Assembly: GCA_002332715.1 (NCBI GenBank)
Contig: DDBE01000100.1
Span: forward strand, 1 to 6,967
DNA from: Flavobacteriales bacterium UBA2040
Lineage (GTDB): Bacteria; Bacteroidota; Bacteroidia; Flavobacteriales_D; Crocinitomicaceae
DNA: 6,967 bases
Reading direction: 5' to 3'
Shown: piece by piece, positions 1 to 4,799 of the stretch
Layout: the number at the start of each line of letters is the position of its first letter
Position numbering within the stretch: position 1 is the first letter of the stretch
Program-made: the position numbers and the translations under genes
The notes under the pieces: generated by a model
Databases searched by the model: none
What the model was told of the DNA's origin: nothing
What the model saw: the letters and a program-made list of their open reading frames with translations, nothing else

Positions 1-1
1 A

Positions 2-73
2 TGTGGCGGTTCACAAGGTGGACACTGTGATGCTTACGCAAGTGTTGAAAATGTAGATTTAGGGGCGAAATAA
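2..73 (+). CDS. C-terminal end of an unrecognised protein (5' end outside window)
   Basis: An open frame enters from the left edge and stops at TAA 71-73, giving 23 residues that are rich in glycine and contain GGSQGGHCDAYASVE with two cysteines (positions 2-4 and 26-28). I chose this frame over the other two because its third codon positions are mostly A or T, as in the intact genes here, whereas the rival frame (3-56) has mostly G there. A strong terminator begins about 24 bp after the stop, which also fits a gene ending here. The fragment is too short to assign a family, and no function is proposed. It converges on the lipoprotein pseudogene at 126-582. Confidence 0.55.
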   Translation, partial: CGGSQGGHCDAYASVENVDLGAK

Positions 74-96
74 TCCCTTTAACACATATAACTATT

Positions 97-127
97 GAGG
101 TCGTTCATTGAGAAGCGACCTTTTTTT
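97..127 (+). terminator. Rho-independent terminator of the left-edge gene
   Basis: The sequence AGGTCG (98-103) pairs with CGACCT (116-121). Inside it TTC (104-106) can pair with GAA (112-114), leaving a single bulged G at 115 and a 5-nt loop. Seven Ts follow at 121-127. This is a textbook intrinsic terminator for + strand transcription ending after the TAA at 71-73. On the - strand no T run follows the hairpin, so it should not serve the opposite gene efficiently. Its T tract overlaps the last codon of the convergent pseudogene. Confidence 0.85.
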
Positions 128-582
128 ATAGCACCTTTTTTTCGCAGTTGACTGAATAAAACGACGGAAATGCTTTGACCAACACCCAATTATCTGATCT
201 ATATTCGATCTCACAATCTGGACAAGATTCTACTTCAATTTTATATTTCACACTTTGCGATTTGCGATGAAGGACGAATTTCAACTTCTCCTGCAAAATG
301 TGTATTGCAGCCAGCGTTAATCGCGAAACTTAAAACTGCGTATTCATCTCAATCGATAGGCGAATAGGTATAACCATTGTCAAAACTGACTTTTAAATCC
401 CAAAAAACAAAGTCTTCGTGATGCGAAGAAGTTACTCCACCTGTATTTTACCCGTAAACAATTGCATCAGGAATTATATCCCCCGCATTACAATTATCTG
501 GGAAATCACAACCTTTTTCACAAGAAGAAAAGCTGAACCCAAGGATAACAAATCCGATAAGAAAGAGAACTTTATTTGTCAT
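126..582 (-). pseudogene. Decayed small cysteine-rich lipoprotein gene (2 nonsense codons, 1 frameshift)
   Basis: Reading from ATG 582-580, the first 21 residues form a clear lipoprotein signal: MTNKVLFLIG, a hydrophobic core, then FSSC with the lipobox cysteine at residue 21. The frame stops at TAA 450-448 (codon 45) and again at TGA 351-349 (codon 78), yet remains protein-like between and after these stops. Near codon 106 the coding sense moves by +1 at a perfect 7-bp tandem duplication (TCGCAAA twice on this strand, + positions 254-267). Removing one copy joins RPSSQ to SVKYKIEVESCPDCEIEYRS, and the frame then runs to TAA 128-126. The restored protein would have 149 residues. Besides the lipobox it has six cysteines (residues 25, 31, 92, 118, 121, 144), so disulfides are plausible. 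The family is not recognised. It lies 50 bp downstream of lptB on the same strand, with no convincing promoter of its own. A 44-residue N-terminal piece could still be made. Sequencing error is a less likely explanation because three separate lesions occur here while the neighbouring genes are intact. Confidence 0.8.
254..267 (-). repeat. 7-bp tandem duplication causing the frameshift in the pseudogene
   Basis: The + strand carries TTTGCGA twice in direct contact, at 254-260 and 261-267. Seven bases is 2 codons plus 1 base, so a duplication here shifts the frame by exactly the +1 needed to join the upstream and downstream coding segments of the lipoprotein pseudogene. Deleting either copy restores a continuous reading through this point. 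Replication slippage is the simplest origin; that is inference. Confidence 0.75.
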
Positions 583-632
583 AACAAGGTATTAATCTAT
601 TCTAATGTAGTTTGATTTTTTCAAAATTTCAA

Positions 633-1361
633 TCATTTCTTGCGCAACACAAAGTTTTGACCAAGGTATACTTTCCGAACTTGTTCGTCTGCTGCCAGCT
701 CTTCGGCAGTGCCTGATTTTAAGATGCTTCCTTCGAAAAGCAAGTAGGCTCTATCGGTTATTGTCAGCGTTTCTTGCACATTGTGATCCGTTATCAGAAT
801 ACCGATATTCTTCTTTTTCAATTGAGAAACGATACTCTGAATATCTTCAACCGCGATTGGATCTACCCCTGCAAATGGTTCATCCAACAGCAAAAATTTA
901 GGGTTTGTTGCTAATGCTCGAGCAATTTCTGTTCTTCTTTTTTCACCACCAGACAGTCTATTTCCAAGCGTCTTACGCACATGATTCAAGCTAAACTCTG
1001 ATATCAATTCTTCCAATCGTGCCTCACGTTCTGTCTTAGACATTTGCGTCATTTCTAAAATTGCCATAATGTTATCTTCCACACTTAACTTGCGAAAAAC
1101 GGAAACCTCTTGTGGCAGATATCCAATTCCCATTTGGGAACGTTTGAACATTGGATAATTTGTAATATTCGTATCGTCCAGGTACACATTTCCTTCGTCA
1201 GGACTAACCAATCCCACAATCATATAGAATGATGTCGTTTTTCCCGCACCATTTGGACCCAGCAAACCAACGATTTCTCCTTCATTCACTTCTACGGAAA
1301 TACCCTTCACTACGTGACGACCGCGATAGGACTTTCGGATGATATCTGTATGTAATTTCAC
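633..1361 (-). CDS. lptB: LptB, ATP-binding subunit of the lipopolysaccharide export ABC transporter
   Basis: LptB is the cytoplasmic ATPase that works with LptF and LptG at the inner membrane to extract lipopolysaccharide and push it along the Lpt bridge to the outer membrane. The 242-residue product is the usual LptB length (E. coli about 241). Visible motifs are Walker [10 protein letters not shown] (35-43), Q-loop Q84 in GYLPQE, ABC signature LSGGEKRR (136-143), Walker [12 protein letters not shown] (157-167) with catalytic E161, and H-loop H193 in [10 protein letters not shown]. The phrases EPFAGVDP and TSFYMIVGL separate LptB from other ABC ATPases. The start is GTG at 1361-1359, because the next in-frame Met is residue 47, inside the nucleotide-binding domain. 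The gene begins 9 bp after the stop of the DUF5686 gene, so it is probably co-transcribed and translationally coupled. The lptF and lptG genes are not in the window. Confidence 0.96.
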   Translation of the reverse strand: MKLHTDIIRKSYRGRHVVKGISVEVNEGEIVGLLGPNGAGKTTSFYMIVGLVSPDEGNVYLDDTNITNYPMFKRSQMGIGYLPQEVSVFRKLSVEDNIMAILEMTQMSKTEREARLEELISEFSLNHVRKTLGNRLSGGEKRRTEIARALATNPKFLLLDEPFAGVDPIAVEDIQSIVSQLKKKNIGILITDHNVQETLTITDRAYLLFEGSILKSGTAEELAADEQVRKVYLGQNFVLRKK

Positions 1362-1370
1362 GTTGTAAAG

Positions 1371-3842
1371 TTAGAAATTAAAGGACAACCTTCCACGAAG
1401 ACCGATGGGGTTAATATCTGGGGTAAGATGTGTCAATCGCCAAACCAAATCAATTCGTCCAAATTTGAAGATATTTTCGATTCCAACGCTCGCTTCAGCG
1501 TATGGAATATTGTTGAATGATTTTACAAAAGAAGGAATTGCAATATCTCCTCCTTGATTACTGCTCAACGAACCAATTGTCGCTCGCCCGGTGGTTACCA
1601 ACCTCCATTTCAATTTTTTAAGCAAAGGAACCCTGTTCAAGAAAAACCCATCCCAATGTTGCTCAACGTACACAGTCGCATATTGATCTGAAATGAACTC
1701 ATAGAAATTTAGTTTATTGAAAGTAGAAGTCAACAACCAGTAAGATTGACTTCCTTCGTGAATTTTCAAAAATGGATAAGCGGCATCACCAAAAACTTTT
1801 CCAATGTTTCCGCCATATTTTATTCGACCAAAAATTCCCGTTTGACGGGTGTGGTCTAGATAGAAATCCAATCGTTGGTATTCATAATCGCTACCAAACA
1901 TACCTTTTATACCGAAAGTACCTTCCAGTTTTAAAATTGGGTATTTGGACCGTAAACTCAATCTATCATAAACACCTGAAATGAACTCTTCATCCTTGGC
2001 CCAACGAATACTCACGTTAATCTCTGAAGTACTCAATGTATTCGAAGTATCACCCAGGCTACCTGTATTGGTTAAACGAACATAATTTGCTCGACCCAAA
2101 GATTCTACATTTCTCCATTCGAATCCACTTTTCAAAATCAAATCCTTCTTGATATCACGTTCGATATAACCACCGATACGATTAATAAAGGTCAATTTAT
2201 CCAAAGCACCTGTTCTGAAAATCGTTCCAAAGGTACTCCCAACAGTTGCAGCGGTAGCCGATTGTCCCAATTGTTCAATATCGTAATTGTAATAAGCCGA
2301 TAAGAACGTTCTCTTTTTTTCACTTAAATTAGCGCGTAAGGTGAACAAATATTTAAATCGTTCATCCGCCAAACCATACGCTAATCGACCACCCAATTCA
2401 ATTCGTTCCGAAAAATCATTAGATGTTCTTAGAGAAAGAGCAAATCGGTATTCCTCAATAGGGTTTGTACTAAAGGCATTGAAAATGCTTCCTACTTCTA
2501 TTTTTCCAAAAACGTAGTAACCCGTTGTAGCCATGTACATCAAGTTTTTTAATAATTTGAAATAAGCGTTACTCTCTAAAGAGTCCACCATTTCATTAAT
2601 TCGTTCTTCTTGCAGCGTTAGCGGTTTATGTCGTTTTTCTTTCCAATACTCCTCACTCCTCCAATCTGCACCTAAAACTGTCTGGACCTTTTCGTCTGTT
2701 TTATAAAACGCATCGGGTCGTTTTTCATTTATCAGGAAGTTCTTTCTTGAGGAATATTTTCTACCGTAGAATCCATATATTTTCGAACCTTGCGCCAAAT
2801 TGATATCAGCGATCATCCGTTCTTCCGTGAGCATCCATACTTCAGGAGCAACCATATCAAAATTGTGCTCGAAATACATGTCGAGGATAAAGTTGATGTT
2901 TGCATCTTTCGCAATATTGGCTTTGAATTGTTTGATAGCATAAGTTGTATCGTGTATCCAAAACTCCCCTTCAAAAGTTAATTCACCCGTTCTTTTGGGA
3001 GTAAAAGTGAGATTATAGCACCACTGATTACCAATGAATGCAGAATCAACCAAATAAAATTTATAAAATCCACGAGCGAAGTCTGCCGCCGGTGAAACGA
3101 AAGCTTTTCCAAAAATTGGGATGTAATTGTCGTACACATTCACGTCCAAATACATATCACCCAAAAACTGATTGAAATCGAGCTGTTCAGAACCCGAAAC
3201 TTGAAAAGCTTGCATTACCTCCACCTTCTTTTTCGGACGATTCTTGAAATAAAAATCAGAAATAGATTCTGTTAAAAGCACTGGTAGATAGGGCTTATCG
3301 GCATCTACCGAATCCATGTAATCCAAGACGAAGTCCAGTTTTTTCAATCCCCGTCCTTCTTTGAATTCACCGTCTAAATTATTGACATCAAATTGTAATT
3401 TATTGTATAGTTCGTATTCGTACGCATCCAGTTTCTCCTTGTTATTGATGTCTTTGTTGGCAACCAGTTGTTTATGAAGACGCGTACTTGCGGGTTCATC
3501 TGGCGGACGAATTGTCACTTCACCAAATTCAGTTACAATAAATGTCATTTGAACATCAATGGTTTGCTCAACATCCATTTTTGCCGACTTTACCACTTTC
3601 GTATAACCTGAAAAAGAGAAAATAAGCGAATCACTCGCGTAGTAAGTTTCGATGGAATAGTTCCCCAAGGTGTCTGTGTACGTGCCTGATTTTGTATCTC
3701 GAAAGTATACCTTAACAAATGGCATTGGTTCCCCGTTGCTTTTATCCGTTACGACCCCTTTAACTATCGTTTTTTGTCCGAAAACAAAAGGCCCTAAAAA
3801 CAGGAGTAGAAAAAACGATACGTATTTGATTAGTTGATTCAT
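1371..3842 (-). CDS. DUF5686 family outer-membrane protein with carboxypeptidase-regulatory-like domain
   Basis: The product has 823 residues. Residues 1-22 form a signal peptide (MNQLIKYVSFFLLLFLGPFV core) with likely cleavage after FG, before Q23. No lipobox cysteine is present. Residues about 25-105 resemble the carboxypeptidase-regulatory-like/CarboxypepD_reg fold (VKGVVTDKSNGEPMPFVKV, then DTLGNYSI), the small beta-sandwich often found at the N terminus of Bacteroidota outer-membrane proteins. The rest matches the DUF5686 family as I remember it, and its later half is rich in alternating aromatic/polar strands. The protein ends GRLSFNF, with the terminal Phe typical of outer-membrane beta-barrels, so a barrel anchored in the outer membrane is inferred. 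There is no TonB plug domain, and the biochemical function is unknown. Its ATG overlaps the tatC stop codon as ATGA (3842-3839), and lptB follows 9 bp after its stop, which suggests a role in envelope assembly. No frameshift or truncation is visible. Confidence 0.88.
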   Translation of the reverse strand: MNQLIKYVSFFLLLFLGPFVFGQKTIVKGVVTDKSNGEPMPFVKVYFRDTKSGTYTDTLGNYSIETYYASDSLIFSFSGYTKVVKSAKMDVEQTIDVQMTFIVTEFGEVTIRPPDEPASTRLHKQLVANKDINNKEKLDAYEYELYNKLQFDVNNLDGEFKEGRGLKKLDFVLDYMDSVDADKPYLPVLLTESISDFYFKNRPKKKVEVMQAFQVSGSEQLDFNQFLGDMYLDVNVYDNYIPIFGKAFVSPAADFARGFYKFYLVDSAFIGNQWCYNLTFTPKRTGELTFEGEFWIHDTTYAIKQFKANIAKDANINFILDMYFEHNFDMVAPEVWMLTEERMIADINLAQGSKIYGFYGRKYSSRKNFLINEKRPDAFYKTDEKVQTVLGADWRSEEYWKEKRHKPLTLQEERINEMVDSLESNAYFKLLKNLMYMATTGYYVFGKIEVGSIFNAFSTNPIEEYRFALSLRTSNDFSERIELGGRLAYGLADERFKYLFTLRANLSEKKRTFLSAYYNYDIEQLGQSATAATVGSTFGTIFRTGALDKLTFINRIGGYIERDIKKDLILKSGFEWRNVESLGRANYVRLTNTGSLGDTSNTLSTSEINVSIRWAKDEEFISGVYDRLSLRSKYPILKLEGTFGIKGMFGSDYEYQRLDFYLDHTRQTGIFGRIKYGGNIGKVFGDAAYPFLKIHEGSQSYWLLTSTFNKLNFYEFISDQYATVYVEQHWDGFFLNRVPLLKKLKWRLVTTGRATIGSLSSNQGGDIAIPSFVKSFNNIPYAEASVGIENIFKFGRIDLVWRLTHLTPDINPIGLRGRLSFNF
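3839..3842 (-). other. ATGA start/stop overlap between tatC and the DUF5686 gene
   Basis: On the - strand the four bases ATGA serve as the ATG start of the DUF5686 gene (3842-3840) and the TGA stop of tatC (3841-3839). Overlaps of this form usually indicate translational coupling, so the two proteins are probably made from one message by terminating and restarting ribosomes. This also supports the chosen DUF5686 start, which begins directly with a proper signal peptide. Confidence 0.9.
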
Positions 3843-4630
3843 GCAGCGTTTTCAGCATTTCGTTTTTTCTCCGCTCTCGAGGACACTATAATCCCGACTT
3901 CGTATAGAAAAGCAATCGGAATGGCAACAATAACCTGGGAAATCAAATCAGGTGGTGTAATTACGGCAGAAAGGATTAATACAGCGACAATCGCATGCTT
4001 TCTGTACTTACGTAAAAATGCGGCATTTATTATACCCAATTTGGTCAACAAAAAGCTGACGACTGGTAATAAAAACAACAATCCTGAATAAAACACGGTG
4101 GAAAGAATAGTCGACAAGTAAGAATTTACTGTAAAAATATTGTTGATTTCCTCACTGATTTTATATGTTCCGAAAAACTGAACACACAAAGGAGCCACGA
4201 CGAAGTAACCAAAAAGTATACCTAAAAAGAAAAGCACGCTAACATAAAAAATAATTCCCTTTGAAATACTGACCTCATTTTGTTTTAGTCCTGGTTTTAT
4301 AAAACACCATACTTGGTAAAAAACGAAAGGAAATGCACCAACGAATCCACCCATTAAACTCAAGACCAAAGAATAAGAAAACTGCCCTGACATGTTCTGG
4401 CTTTGCATTTGAATTGGGACATCACCAGAACAAACACCGAACCATTCACACATTTTTTGGTAGGTTATGAAGTCCTTGCTTCTCAGCGATAAAAAGACAT
4501 TCTCCATTATCCACTCTTGAAAGGTCCACAAAACTGCGGCAATCAAAATTATGGCGATAGCCGACTTCACCAATCTCCATCGAAGCTCTTCCAGGTGATC
4601 CAAAAATGACATTTCTTTGTCCGCGCTCAT
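3839..4630 (-). CDS. tatC: TatC, twin-arginine translocase receptor subunit
   Basis: TatC is the polytopic inner-membrane protein that binds twin-arginine signal peptides and, with TatA, exports folded proteins. The 263-residue product shows SFLDHLEELRWRL near the N terminus, YQVWCFIKPGL (105-115), ITPPDLISQ (224-232) and FLYEVGI (241-247). Residues matching E. coli signal-recognition positions are E15, R17, F110 (E. coli F94) and E119 (E. coli E103). Six membrane segments are expected, roughly at 21-41, 84-108, 122-145, 172-196, 211-228 and 231-250. I chose ATG 4630-4628 because it gives the same N-terminal spacing as E. coli TatC (E15 aligns without gaps). TTG at 4642 would add four residues, and ATG 4612 would remove six but still keep SFLDHLEEL. 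The first periplasmic loop is about 16 residues longer than in E. coli and holds C61 and C67. A TACTTTTG sequence (4647-4640 on this strand) resembles a Bacteroidota -7 box, but no TTG lies at the right distance upstream. Its stop overlaps the next gene's start. TatA is not in the window. Confidence 0.95.
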   Translation of the reverse strand: MSADKEMSFLDHLEELRWRLVKSAIAIILIAAVLWTFQEWIMENVFLSLRSKDFITYQKMCEWFGVCSGDVPIQMQSQNMSGQFSYSLVLSLMGGFVGAFPFVFYQVWCFIKPGLKQNEVSISKGIIFYVSVLFFLGILFGYFVVAPLCVQFFGTYKISEEINNIFTVNSYLSTILSTVFYSGLLFLLPVVSFLLTKLGIINAAFLRKYRKHAIVAVLILSAVITPPDLISQVIVAIPIAFLYEVGIIVSSRAEKKRNAENAA

Positions 4631-4799
4631 AAACTTCTTCAAAAGTAAGTAAACACATCGAAGTAACGTCGAGAATCAAGAACTGAATTTACACATGAAA
4701 TTGGTTAAAAACTGACTTTGAAATTTATGGTTTTTATCTTTTGTTAAATCTTTTAATTGCGTATATTCGTGAGTGCTCAAAACAAAGAGCCTATATTAA
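4631..4799. other. Divergent intergenic region between tatC and recQ
   Basis: This 169-bp AT-rich region must carry the start signals for both the leftward tatC operon and the rightward recQ. The recQ-side promoter candidate is at 4741-4769. On the tatC side only a lone -7-like TACTTTTG (- strand, 4647-4640) was found, very close to the start codon; if real it implies a nearly leaderless message from ATG 4630 or a roughly 20-nt leader to ATG 4612. I saw no hairpin, operator-like palindrome or small ORF in it. Confidence 0.6.
4741..4769 (+). promoter_or_regulatory. Candidate Bacteroidota-type promoter of recQ
   Basis: TTG at 4741-4743 and TATATTCG at 4762-4769 are separated by 18 bp. This fits the Bacteroidota sigma-A pattern of TTG, 17-23 bp, then TAnnTTTG, with one mismatch (C for T). 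Transcription would begin near 4775, leaving a leader of about 25 nt before the recQ ATG at 4800, with no purine-rich ribosome-binding site, as is usual in this phylum. The region is AT-rich, so chance matches are possible. Confidence 0.5.

Noticed and set aside
3..56. Alternative reading at the left edge ending at TAG 54-56
   Set aside because: Third codon positions are mostly G, unlike every real gene in the window; the frame ending at TAA 71-73 fits the codon use and the nearby terminator better.
382..398. 17-bp near repeat (AAAACTGACTTTTAAAT) also present near 4707-4724 with one mismatch
   Set aside because: One copy is in the pseudogene and the other in the tatC/recQ gap; both are AT-rich with no shared context, so chance similarity is most likely.
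418..615. 65-codon open frame on the + strand
   Set aside because: It is antisense to the signal peptide and N-terminal part of the lipoprotein pseudogene; its product (MMRRSYSTCILPVNN...) has no recognisable features, while the - strand reads as a proper lipoprotein.
611..625. Small inverted repeat TTTGA...TCAAA just after lptB as a possible terminator
   Set aside because: Only five AT-rich pairs, and no clear T run follows on the - strand; too weak to call a terminator.
1772..2981. Short + strand open frames at 1772-1984 and 2790-2981
   Set aside because: Both lie wholly inside the DUF5686 coding sequence on the other strand and look like antisense shadows.
4628..4642. TTG start for tatC adding four residues
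   Set aside because: ATG 4630-4628 is available, gives N-terminal spacing equal to E. coli TatC, and TTG is a rare start; the TTG also lies inside the -7-like box.
3834..4679. Open frames at 3834-4091 (+) and 4446-4679 (-)
   Set aside because: Both overlap tatC in other frames; the tatC frame is certain from its conserved motifs.
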